A DNA stretch of 64,000 nucleotides. Origin: Selenomonas sp. oral taxon 892 str. F0426 (lineage in GTDB: Bacteria > Bacillota > Negativicutes > Selenomonadales > Selenomonadaceae). The translations under genes were made by a program, and so were the position numbers. The stretch covers positions 288,559-352,558 of the forward strand of contig NZ_KI260523.1 in assembly GCF_000468035.1 (NCBI RefSeq). The letters are read 5' to 3'. Position 1 is the stretch's first letter, and the number at the start of each line of letters is the position of its first letter. The notes beneath the pieces are model-generated. The model saw nothing but the letters and a program-made list of their open reading frames with translations. It had not been told where the DNA came from and made no database searches. Of this stretch, positions 8,604 to 16,728 are shown piece by piece.

Positions 8604-10010
8604 ATGAATCTGCCGCTGACGTTCGATCTCTTGCAGCACCCGCTTGCCGTCCCGATGGTGACGCTGTTCTATACCATTGTCCACGTTCTGCCCGGAAATC
8701 TGATACGTCTCTATCTCTTTCGCCGCTATCTGCGCTTTTCCCCACAGCTGATTATTGCGGGGCTGCTCGTACTCATCGGCATCGAGACCATGATTCAGAT
8801 CGAGGCGGTAACGGTCTTTTCGCGACGCATCGCCTTTCCGTTTCTCTTCTTTATCTTCTTCTATCTGATCGCAGTCACGCGCGTGCCGATGGCCAAACAG
8901 ATCTGCATCATCGCTCCGCTCGGGCTCCTCTGGTTCGGGATGCAGACGGTGGTCTATGCGATCGAGGATGCCTATCCCGTATTTGAAATTCCATTTCTGC
9001 TCTCAGGCCTGCTCACTCTGGCAAACCTGCTCATCATCATTCCGTTCTGCCTGTACTATGGGCGTACAATCGCCGATCCCCTGCTTGCAGACGATTCCTT
9101 CGATGCCGTCTGGAAGCCACTCGCATGGCTGGGGACGCTCATCCTCGTGCTTACCATTCTCCTTTCCCCATTCAACGAGCTGCGAACAAACACGGCGCTC
9201 TTCGTCCGTCTGAGTGCGGCGATCGGCGCATTCTGCTGCATCGGGCTTGCCCTCTACGCCATGAACGAACGCCTGCGTCAGCGTGCACTGCGCGAGCAGC
9301 TTGCACGCGAGGCGGAGATGGCAGAGATTACACGCCAGAATGCGGCGCAGATGGAGGAGAACGAACGCACAACACGCACCTTTCGCACGCAGTTCACAGC
9401 GCTGCTTGAAAAGGTAGAGGAAAACCTCGCGGACGGGGACTATACGGGCATCGAACATCTGATGCGCGATGCTGCCGCTCAGATCAACACGAATTATGCA
9501 CCCGTCTGTGGAAATGAAACTGTAAACATCCTCATCGGCTACTGGCAGCCCGTCTTCGATCGTCTGGGGGCACGCACAGAGTACCGCATTGAGATCGGCA
9601 CGGAGAACCCCATAGACCCACTCGATCTGACGGCAATCCTAGGCAATCTCCTCCGTAACGCTGCCGAGGCGATGGAGCGACTTTCCCCGACCGCAGAGCG
9701 CATCCTCCGTCTCGCCCTCGTACATCAGGCAGATATGTTGTTTCTAACAATGGACAACAGTTTTGACGGTACACTGCGCTACGATGCGGACGGCAATCTG
9801 CTCTCGTCCAAGCGCGGCTGTATCGAGCACGGTATCGGCATGGAGAGCATTCGTGCGAGCCTTGCACGCTATGACGGAGCGATGGAAGTTGCGGTGGAGG
9901 ACGGTCTCTTCTCGGTGGATATGACGCTGACTACATCAGTCGATTCATATGGAGATGTCCCGTCTGTGGAGCGCAGCGGGCAGTACGGGGAGGTCGACGG
10001 TATATCATGA
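8604..10010 (+). CDS. Membrane GHKL ATPase kinase lacking the phospho-acceptor histidine
   Basis: 468 aa. Six or seven hydrophobic segments lie between residues 15 and 220, followed by a coiled coil (about 222-258) and a degenerate DHp region. The C-terminal GHKL ATPase domain has an N-box (ILGNLLRNAAEAM, N348 and N352) and a G-box (HGIGMES, 410-412). At the place where AgrC-like kinases have R-H-D, this protein reads R261-T262-Q263, so the phosphorylatable His is absent. The next gene overlaps by 4 nt (ATGA) and carries R-H-D. By itself the protein should bind ATP but not autophosphorylate in the usual way; it probably works with the next protein. Confidence 0.85.
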   Translation: MNLPLTFDLLQHPLAVPMVTLFYTIVHVLPGNLIRLYLFRRYLRFSPQLIIAGLLVLIGIETMIQIEAVTVFSRRIAFPFLFFIFFYLIAVTRVPMAKQICIIAPLGLLWFGMQTVVYAIEDAYPVFEIPFLLSGLLTLANLLIIIPFCLYYGRTIADPLLADDSFDAVWKPLAWLGTLILVLTILLSPFNELRTNTALFVRLSAAIGAFCCIGLALYAMNERLRQRALREQLAREAEMAEITRQNAAQMEENERTTRTFRTQFTALLEKVEENLADGDYTGIEHLMRDAAAQINTNYAPVCGNETVNILIGYWQPVFDRLGARTEYRIEIGTENPIDPLDLTAILGNLLRNAAEAMERLSPTAERILRLALVHQADMLFLTMDNSFDGTLRYDADGNLLSSKRGCIEHGIGMESIRASLARYDGAMEVAVEDGLFSVDMTLTTSVDSYGDVPSVERSGQYGEVDGIS

Positions 10011-10873
10011 GCGATTTTGAAATCCGGCTGCTGCATACACTTGTATGTGCGCCCCCCTTCGATTTTCTGATTTTCTATATCTTTCGTACACGTCTGCGCT
10101 TTCGGCGATCATACACCATCATCGGCTATCTCCTCCTGATCACTTTGACGCTTGCCATACAGATGTCATCCGCATTGGATATGTCGCTGACCGCACTCCT
10201 CTGCCGCCCACTCGCCCTCCTCTATATGACAGCGGTGATCCGCGATCATCCGCTGCGCATTCTTTCAATCGCGCTGCTCGTCTATCCACTTCTCCTCCTT
10301 GCATCGACGCTTGGGACGACGATGGAGTTTTTCTTTGGCGAGGGGCTGCCTCATGGGCTGTGGAAATGTCTGCTGATCCCGATGTTCTTCCTCATTGTCT
10401 TGCCTACTGCACTGCATACGATTCACCATCTGCTCACGCCCATCCTCCGTGTGGATGACAGGAGGCTCTGGCTCTTCCTCTGCGGTTATGAGCTGATCCT
10501 CATTGCACTCGCGATTGCCGCTGATCCGTCGAGTTCCTCCGTACGTCCGACCATCATCGCTGCACGCTTGCTGCTCCCGTTCGCCCTCGTTCAGTATCTT
10601 CGTGTATCCGATCTCCTCACCCGCTATACGGAGGAAGGAAATGCCCTTCTCCAACGGCAGATGCATGAGAGGATGATCCGCAAAGCCGAAGAGGCGCACT
10701 ATCATACGATGCTGGAGATCTGGCGCAGATCGCGTCGCATGCGTCACGATCTCAGTCAGCATGCGACGATGATTGCACAGCTCGCGCGCGAGGGCAGACG
10801 GGAACGCCTTGCGGCATATCTGCACAATATTGCACAGCAGTTTGCTGCGATGCCTGGAGAGATAAAGAAGTAA
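10007..10873 (+). CDS. Membrane protein with histidine-kinase DHp motif but no ATPase domain
   Basis: 288 aa. About six hydrophobic segments (residues 10-200) are followed by a coiled coil (205-240) and a DHp-like stretch with R246-H247-D248 in RRMRHDLSQH. The reading frame ends 40 residues later, before any ATP-binding domain, and a strong terminator follows at once, so this looks like the natural end rather than a cut gene. Residues 235-280 align without gaps to residues 250-295 of the preceding kinase (R-H-D-L against R-T-Q-F). Translation is coupled through ATGA. It is probably the histidine-bearing half of a split kinase. A truncated, inactive kinase is the alternative. Confidence 0.75.
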   Translation: MSDFEIRLLHTLVCAPPFDFLIFYIFRTRLRFRRSYTIIGYLLLITLTLAIQMSSALDMSLTALLCRPLALLYMTAVIRDHPLRILSIALLVYPLLLLASTLGTTMEFFFGEGLPHGLWKCLLIPMFFLIVLPTALHTIHHLLTPILRVDDRRLWLFLCGYELILIALAIAADPSSSSVRPTIIAARLLLPFALVQYLRVSDLLTRYTEEGNALLQRQMHERMIRKAEEAHYHTMLEIWRRSRRMRHDLSQHATMIAQLAREGRRERLAAYLHNIAQQFAAMPGEIKK

Positions 10874-10876
10874 TTT

Positions 10877-10928
10877 AAAAAAGTTAAACCCGAAAGCGAT
10901 TTCTTGCGCTTTCGGGTTTAACTTTTTT
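10877..10928. terminator. Bidirectional intrinsic terminator
   Basis: A perfect 22-bp stem (10877-10898 with 10907-10928) with an 8-base loop, flanked by A6 and T6 tracts. It serves the kinase operon on the plus strand (stop at 10873) and recD2 on the minus strand (stop at 11018). Confidence 0.95.
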
Positions 10929-10931
10929 AGG

Positions 10932-11006
10932 TGTGGAGGATTTGTCGACAAAGACAGGGCGGAAAAGATGCGCCACGATGGCCGTGCTGAATTTATCAGT
11001 GATTCC
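10932..11006 (+). repeat. Palindromic repeat family 1, half copy
   Basis: 75 bp matching about 85 percent of the reverse complement of the left half of the element at 34464-34626. Both include gtggaggattt, aaagatgcg and gctgaatttatcagtg followed by attcct or cttcct. It lies just 3' of the recD2 stop. The complementary half is missing, so this is a decayed or partial copy. Confidence 0.75.
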
Positions 11007-11017
11007 TTAGGGTAGAA

Positions 11018-13186
11018 TCAGATTTTCTCAGCCAGACGCTCCGCAAGAAGGGTATAGCGGCGGCGCGTACGATCATTGCTGACCGCCGCAAAGAGCGCCG
11101 TGCGGTCCCCGACGAGAATGACGCCCTTTTTCGCACGCGTCACGCCCGTATAGAGGAGATTGCGCTGCAGCATGATGTGATGTGCGCGCACGAGCGGCAG
11201 GATGATGATGTCGTACTCGCTGCCCTGGCTCTTGTGCACGCTCATTGCATAGGCGAGGGTGAGTGCGCCGAACTCGTCGCGCGTGTAGGAGACCTCCATA
11301 TCCTCCGCAAACGCGACGACGAGATGCTCTGAATCGATCCAGCGGATGCGGCCGATGTCACCGTTGAACACATTCTTCGTGTAGTCATTCCGCGTCTGCA
11401 TGACCTTGTCGCCGATGCGGAACCCAACGGCCTCCGCCTTATCCATCGCGGGCGGATTCAGCGCTGACTGCAGGCTTCGGTTGAGCATATCCACACCACA
11501 CGCCTCACGCCGCATGGGCGAGAGCACCTGCATATCCATGAGATCCGTTCCAGCGCGCAGGAGCCGCGTGCATATTGAGACGATCTGTGCGGCGGCATCC
11601 TCACTGGATACGGCTGTGACAAAGGAAAAGTCCGCCTCCGTAAAGGAAGGCACGCGCCCCGCATTGATGGCGTGTGCATTGAGGACAATCGTGCCCGTAT
11701 TGTTCTGACGGAAGATCTCGGTCAGACGAACGCTCGGAATGACGCCGGAGCGCAGGATGTCTTTGAGCACAGAGCCGGGACCGACGGCAGGAAGCTGATC
11801 CACGTCGCCGACAAGGATGAGATGCGCCCCCGGAAGAACGGCGCGAAGCAAGTGCTGCATCAGTACAATATCCATCATCGAAACCTCGTCCACGATGATG
11901 ACATCTGCCTCAAGCTGCGTCTCCGCGTCGCGCCCGAAGCGCATCTCCCCCTCCTCCCTGCCCTGTGCTTCGAGCATGCGGTGCACCGTCGCGGCAGGGC
12001 ATCCCGTTGCCTCCGCAAGACGCTTTGCCGCGCGTCCCGTCGGCGCGGCAAGCAGGATCTCAAGTCCCTGCGCACCGAGGATGTCGATGATGCTGCGCAC
12101 GACGGTGGTCTTGCCCGTCCCGGGGCCGCCCGTCAGAACGAGGACGCCGTGTTCCAGCGAGGCAATGACCGCCTCCCGCTGCGCCGAGGCAAGGCTGACA
12201 TGATGCTCCTTCTCCCATGAGGTGACAAGAGAGGATGTGTCATGCACATGAATGTGCTCCGCCCTCCGCTGCAGAGTGAGGAGAAGGCGTGCCGTCTCCT
12301 CCTCTGCCTTGTAAAGCTGCGGAGCATAGATGAGGCGTTCCCCCATCTCATCCACTGCGTAGAGGCGGCTCATCTTCACCTCACGGCCGAGCACCTCCAT
12401 GACCTCCCCCCGTGCGACGCCGAGGCGCTGCGCCGTGCGCTCTGCGAGCAGCCCCTCGGGAATGCAGCAATGACCGCCCGAGGCAATCTGCGCGAGTTCA
12501 TAGGAGAGACCTGCGGCGATGCGTGCAGAGGAGTTCTTCTCCCATCCTGCAGCAATGGCGATCGTATCCGCCGTAATGAAGCCGATGCCGTCGATCTCCT
12601 GCGCGAGGCGGTAGGGCGATTTCTCCATCACCTCTATCGCAAGCGAGCCATAAGCCTTGAAGATACGTGCAGCATACGTCCCCGTGACTCCATGCTCCTC
12701 AAGCCAGAGCATGATGTCCCGCAGCTCGGACTGACGCATATAGGAGGCAGTGATCTTCTCCACCGTCTTCGGTCCGATGCCCGCGACCTCTCTGAGACGA
12801 CTCGGCGCACGTTCGATGATGAGGAGCGCCTCCGCGCCGAATTTCTCCACGATGCGCCGTGCCATCGCGGGACCAACACCGTCGATCGTACCGGAGGCGA
12901 GAAAGCGTTCGATGCCGCCCGCGCTCGTGGGCGCACTGACGTGCATCCGCAGGGCTTGGAACTGCCGTCCGAAGCGCGGATGTGTGACCCAGCTGCCCGT
13001 CAGGCGCACCTCCTGCCCGACGAGCGGCGCAGCGCCTTTCGTCGTCGCCGTACACTTGCCCTTCTGCTCCAATCTCAGACGAAAGACAGAAAACGCGCCG
13101 TCCGTGGAGGCAAATATGATGTGATCCACAACACCCGTGAGTTCTTCCTCCTCGGAGTGAAAGCCGAGATTCTGCTGCAGCTCCAT
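11018..13186 (-). CDS. recD2: RecD2-type SF1B DNA helicase
   Basis: 722 aa, a 5'-3' helicase of the RecD2/YrrC family, which acts in DNA repair without RecBC. An N-terminal OB-like part is followed by helix-hairpin-helix motifs (DGVGPAMARRIVEKFG near 100, VAGIGPKTVEKI near 135). The helicase core has Walker A GGPGTGKTT near residue 352, Walker B IIVDEVSMMD, VGDVDQLPAVGPG, TEIFRQ and the C-terminal motif AMSVHKSQGSEYD. The start ATG lies one base after the TAA of the ABC-F gene, so the two are translationally coupled. It ends before the bidirectional terminator at 10877-10928. Confidence 0.95.
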   Translation of the reverse strand: MELQQNLGFHSEEEELTGVVDHIIFASTDGAFSVFRLRLEQKGKCTATTKGAAPLVGQEVRLTGSWVTHPRFGRQFQALRMHVSAPTSAGGIERFLASGTIDGVGPAMARRIVEKFGAEALLIIERAPSRLREVAGIGPKTVEKITASYMRQSELRDIMLWLEEHGVTGTYAARIFKAYGSLAIEVMEKSPYRLAQEIDGIGFITADTIAIAAGWEKNSSARIAAGLSYELAQIASGGHCCIPEGLLAERTAQRLGVARGEVMEVLGREVKMSRLYAVDEMGERLIYAPQLYKAEEETARLLLTLQRRAEHIHVHDTSSLVTSWEKEHHVSLASAQREAVIASLEHGVLVLTGGPGTGKTTVVRSIIDILGAQGLEILLAAPTGRAAKRLAEATGCPAATVHRMLEAQGREEGEMRFGRDAETQLEADVIIVDEVSMMDIVLMQHLLRAVLPGAHLILVGDVDQLPAVGPGSVLKDILRSGVIPSVRLTEIFRQNNTGTIVLNAHAINAGRVPSFTEADFSFVTAVSSEDAAAQIVSICTRLLRAGTDLMDMQVLSPMRREACGVDMLNRSLQSALNPPAMDKAEAVGFRIGDKVMQTRNDYTKNVFNGDIGRIRWIDSEHLVVAFAEDMEVSYTRDEFGALTLAYAMSVHKSQGSEYDIIILPLVRAHHIMLQRNLLYTGVTRAKKGVILVGDRTALFAAVSNDRTRRRYTLLAERLAEKI

Positions 13187-13187
13187 G

Positions 13188-15113
13188 TTACGCCTCCGTC
13201 AGCTGTTCCCACTTCTCATAACGCTGCATGATCTCGATTTCCTTTGCTGCATACGCCTCGGCAATCGCATGGCTGCGCTCCGGATCCGCCTGCGTCTCCG
13301 GTCGATTCATCTCATACTCGAGTCCCTTCAGCTCCGCCTCTGCCATCGCGATCTCCGCCTCTGTGCGCTCGAGCATCTCCTGCCGCCGTGCGGCAGGTAT
13401 GGCGCTGTGCACCGCCGTTTTGGGCGCGGCAGGCTTCTCCGTGCGATCTTGTTCCGCCTGTTCGGACGGCACACGGCGCACATGCTTCTCCGCAGTCCTC
13501 TCTTCCTCTGCCGCCTCCTCCGCCTCGGCCTCCTTCTTCATCAGATAGTAGCCATAGTTGCCGAGATACTCGGTGATCCTGCCGTCCTTGAGTTCAAGCG
13601 TGCAGTTCGCCGTCTTGTCGAGAAAATAGCGGTCATGGGAGACGGCAATAAACGTCCCCGGAAACGCCATCAGCGCCTCCTCCACCGCCTCGCGCGCGGG
13701 GATGTCCAGATGGTTCGTCGGCTCGTCCAGCACGAGAAAGTTTGCACCCGTAAGCATGAGCTTCAAGAACGCCACGCGCGCCTGTTCGCCGCCCGAGAGC
13801 GCACCGATGAGCCGCAGGACATCATCGCCGTGAAAGAGGAACGCGCCGAGATAGCCGCGTGCCGTCTCCTCATCAAGTCCAAATGTATAACAGATTTCAT
13901 CGAGTATGGTCTTGCTGGGATCCAGTCCCTCATGCTGCTGGGAGAAGTAGCCGATCTTGACACGGCTGCCGATCTTGAGACGCCCCGTGGCTTCAAGCTC
14001 CCCAACCAAAATCTGAAGGAGCGTAGTCTTGCCGACGCCGTTCTCGCCGATGAGTGCCACACCGTCCCCCTTGCGGATGAGCAGGGAAATACGGTCGAGT
14101 ATGCGCTGCCCGCCCGGATAGGCGAAGCTGATGTCCTCAAGTTCTGCCACGCGCTGCGCACACTCCGTCGGCTTTGTGAATGCAAAGTACTTGAAACGTG
14201 CGGCCTCGGGCGGCAGCACGATCCGCTCGAGGCGGTTCAGCTGACTCTGCCGTCCGCGCGCCTGCTTTGCCTTGATGCCTGCCTTGTAGCGGCTGATGTA
14301 CTCCTCGGTCTTCTTGATATGCACCTGCTGCTTCTCATAGGCATTCTGCAGTGCCGCACGGCGCTCATTCTTCACACGCATATAGTGCGTATAGTTGCCC
14401 GTATACGCCGTGACCTCCGCGTGATCCAGCTCCAAAATACGGTTCACCACACGGTCGAGAAAATAGCGGTCGTGCGAGATCAGAAGCACGCCGCCGCGAT
14501 AGGACTGCAGAAATTTTTCGAGCCATTCGATCATCCCGATGTCCAGATGGTTCGTCGGCTCATCCAGAAAGAGAAAGTCCGGCTCACGCAAGAGAGCCTT
14601 CGCAAGACAGATGCGCGTCGTCTGCCCGCCCGAGAAATGACGGACATCCTTTTGGAGTTCCTCCTCGGAGAAACCGAGTCCAAACGCCACGCGGCGGATG
14701 CGACTCTCAAAGTCATAGCCGTCCATCGCCTCGAACCGCGTCACGAGATTCCCATACGCGGCAAGTTCCTCTGCGCCGGCATCCCCTGCCGCAATCGCGT
14801 GCTCCATCCGCTCCTTTTCCGCACGGAGCGTGATGAGGTCGGAGAACGCGCTGCGCAGCTCTTCGTAGAGCGTATCATGGGAGAACGACGCCTGCTGCTC
14901 AACATAGCCGACCGTGTCGGCACGATCCATCACAACCTGTCCGCCGTCGTTCTCCTCTCGCCCGAGCAGAATCCGCATCAGCGTCGTCTTGCCCGTGCCG
15001 TTTGCACCGACGAGTCCCACCTTGTCCCCGCGCATGACCTCAAAGTTCACATTGGAAAAAAGCGTACGTATGCCATACGCCTTTTCGAGTCCTATGACCT
15101 TCAGACTTCCCAT
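13188..15113 (-). CDS. ABC-F family ATPase
   Basis: 641 aa with two ABC domains and no membrane segment, the layout of the ABC-F ribosome-associated ATPases (Uup/YdiF/EttA group). Walker A GANGTGKTT and GENGVGKTT, signatures FSGGQTTRI and LSGGEQARV, and two Walker B motifs ending DEPTNHLD are all present. A charged linker lies between the domains and a Glu/Ala-rich coiled coil fills about residues 535-641. ATG 15113 is chosen because GGAG lies 9 bases upstream and homology begins there; frame continues upstream to 15164 inside the LCP gene. Start and the LCP stop nearly touch. Role is translation-factor-like or antibiotic protection; which one cannot be told. Confidence 0.9.
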   Translation of the reverse strand: MGSLKVIGLEKAYGIRTLFSNVNFEVMRGDKVGLVGANGTGKTTLMRILLGREENDGGQVVMDRADTVGYVEQQASFSHDTLYEELRSAFSDLITLRAEKERMEHAIAAGDAGAEELAAYGNLVTRFEAMDGYDFESRIRRVAFGLGFSEEELQKDVRHFSGGQTTRICLAKALLREPDFLFLDEPTNHLDIGMIEWLEKFLQSYRGGVLLISHDRYFLDRVVNRILELDHAEVTAYTGNYTHYMRVKNERRAALQNAYEKQQVHIKKTEEYISRYKAGIKAKQARGRQSQLNRLERIVLPPEAARFKYFAFTKPTECAQRVAELEDISFAYPGGQRILDRISLLIRKGDGVALIGENGVGKTTLLQILVGELEATGRLKIGSRVKIGYFSQQHEGLDPSKTILDEICYTFGLDEETARGYLGAFLFHGDDVLRLIGALSGGEQARVAFLKLMLTGANFLVLDEPTNHLDIPAREAVEEALMAFPGTFIAVSHDRYFLDKTANCTLELKDGRITEYLGNYGYYLMKKEAEAEEAAEEERTAEKHVRRVPSEQAEQDRTEKPAAPKTAVHSAIPAARRQEMLERTEAEIAMAEAELKGLEYEMNRPETQADPERSHAIAEAYAAKEIEIMQRYEKWEQLTEA

Positions 15114-15114
15114 A

Positions 15115-16584
15115 TCACTCTTCTCCATCCCCATGCACGGCATCGGGGCGATAGTCACGCCCAACGATCACAATCGCCTGCTTATCGCCTGCACCGTCGA
15201 CCGGCATGATAACACAGGGAAACGGCATACCGTAGAACATATTCACATGCGCGTCCGTCGTCATCACGGCGGTCTTCGGACGATCCGAGGCACTTCCCGT
15301 CTCTACACTGGCGATGCGGAAGCCCTTTGCACGAAGGGTATCGGCGATCTCCGCACCGGCTCCATCAATTCCGCTCGCATTGATGATCATTACAGAGATA
15401 TCCTCTGCACGATCCTCCGCGCTCTCCTGCACCGGCTTCTGAGCATGCTCCTCTTTCTCTGTGCCCTTCTCTTTCTTTTCCGATGCCTTATCCGCAGATT
15501 TCTTCTCACCGCGTGCGGAGCGCTGTGCCTCGATGGCAGTTTCTCCCTCCGCCAGGAGCTCCTCGGCTGAGGGGAGGAGCTCCCGCTCCTCAGTCTCCGT
15601 CATTACACGCAGACGCTCCGGCATTTGCGCACGATAGACAGTGGCATCATGCACTGCATCCTCCTCCATGCGCGCTGTCATTGTCTTTCCCACACCCGCA
15701 AAGAAGTTTTTTCGGGTTTCCATAATGTCCGGGATCCAATAGCTCACATCGCCGAGATATGCCGGTGCTCCCTCAACCATCTGCATGGAGGGCCCATTTT
15801 CCTCAACATCTTTCAGAAGCTTTGCAAAAGAGAGGAGCTGACGCGTCGTCAGATCGGTCTCGACCGCATTTTTCACCTCATCGATCACCGCTGCGATCCG
15901 TGGGAGTACCTGCGGACTCAGGAACTGCGTGAGAAGCGCCCGCAGAAAATGCTGCTGACGCCCAATACGGCCAATATCCCCTTCACCGTCGCGATAGCGC
16001 ACATATTGGATCGCCTGCGCCCCATTCATATGCTGCTCTCCCGGCGCGAGATCGATGACAAGACCGCCGTGATCATCCCAAGGGTCTTCGTAGTACATAC
16101 GCTTCTCGACATCGATATCCACACCACCCACAGCATCCACGATCCGCTCGAACGCAGACGTGTCGATCAGGATATAATGCGTGACAGGAACGCCCACGAG
16201 ACTCCCGACGGCGGAAAGTGTCAGCGTATGACCACCGAACGCATAGGCATGGTTGATCTTATCATAGCCATAGCCGCGGCCAAGGTCAATGCGTGTATCA
16301 CGCGGGATCGACAGCACAGATACGCGCGCATGCTCCTCATCGACGGCAGCGAGCATCAGTGTGTCACTGCGGCCGATATCGCCCTCCCTGCGGTCAACCC
16401 CCATGAGGACGACATAGCCCAGCTCATGCTCCGCCCCATCCTCGAAAGGATGTCCACTCCGAAGCGACCCGGACATAAAATAATGCGCACCATAATAAAT
16501 GGCGCATACCAGTAGAAATGATACCGCAAAAATACCGCTTGCATATTTGATAAATGTATGATCCGCCTTCTGTTCCCTTGCCAT
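15115..16584 (-). CDS. LytR-CpsA-Psr family cell-envelope transferase
   Basis: 489 aa. One transmembrane segment (about residues 15-35, FAVSFLLVCAIYYGAHYF) is followed by an extracytoplasmic LCP domain with LSIPRDTRI near residue 100 and YVRYRDGEGDIGRIGRQQ near 195. A Lys/Glu-rich linker (about 355-400) leads to a LytR_C domain (VMIINASGIDGAGAEIADTL). LCP enzymes attach glycopolymers from lipid carriers to peptidoglycan. A start at 16584 places the membrane segment properly; 16656 is an upstream alternative in frame. Heads the unit LCP - ABC-F - recD2 behind the promoter at 16641-16669. This is one of two LCP genes in the window. Confidence 0.9.
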   Translation of the reverse strand: MAREQKADHTFIKYASGIFAVSFLLVCAIYYGAHYFMSGSLRSGHPFEDGAEHELGYVVLMGVDRREGDIGRSDTLMLAAVDEEHARVSVLSIPRDTRIDLGRGYGYDKINHAYAFGGHTLTLSAVGSLVGVPVTHYILIDTSAFERIVDAVGGVDIDVEKRMYYEDPWDDHGGLVIDLAPGEQHMNGAQAIQYVRYRDGEGDIGRIGRQQHFLRALLTQFLSPQVLPRIAAVIDEVKNAVETDLTTRQLLSFAKLLKDVEENGPSMQMVEGAPAYLGDVSYWIPDIMETRKNFFAGVGKTMTARMEEDAVHDATVYRAQMPERLRVMTETEERELLPSAEELLAEGETAIEAQRSARGEKKSADKASEKKEKGTEKEEHAQKPVQESAEDRAEDISVMIINASGIDGAGAEIADTLRAKGFRIASVETGSASDRPKTAVMTTDAHVNMFYGMPFPCVIMPVDGAGDKQAIVIVGRDYRPDAVHGDGEE

Positions 16585-16640
16585 TCCAGTATGTCTTTCC
16601 CTTCGCTCGTGCCGTAAATCATAGATTGTCAACGGCATAC

Positions 16641-16669
16641 AGTATAACAAAAACAAAGGTTCTATGCAA
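16641..16669 (-). promoter_or_regulatory. Promoter upstream of the LCP gene
   Basis: Minus strand: TTGCAT (16669-16664), 17-bp spacer, TATACT (16646-16641). It gives a start about 50 bp before the ATG at 16584 and would drive LCP, ABC-F and recD2. Confidence 0.6.
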
Positions 16670-16728
16670 ATTGAAAGGCTTTGGAGACAACAAAAAGCCC
16701 CCTCATATCTTCCCAGAGAACAAATGCA

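Noticed and set aside
10007..10873. Second kinase gene considered as a pseudogene truncated by deletion
   Set aside because: Start coupling by ATGA, an intact frame, a clean stop before a perfect terminator, and complementarity with the first kinase argue for a working gene; kept as CDS with lower confidence.
12242..13231. 329-codon plus-strand frame opposite recD2
   Set aside because: Shadow of recD2; no RBS, no recognisable domain.
13185..15209. 674-codon plus-strand frame
   Set aside because: Fully antisense to the ABC-F gene, which has all ABC motifs; composition is Leu/Arg/His-rich as in shadow frames.
16670..16728. Terminator after the nucleoside kinase
   Set aside because: A T-run is present (GGGGGCTTTTTG on the minus strand), but no convincing stem precedes it.
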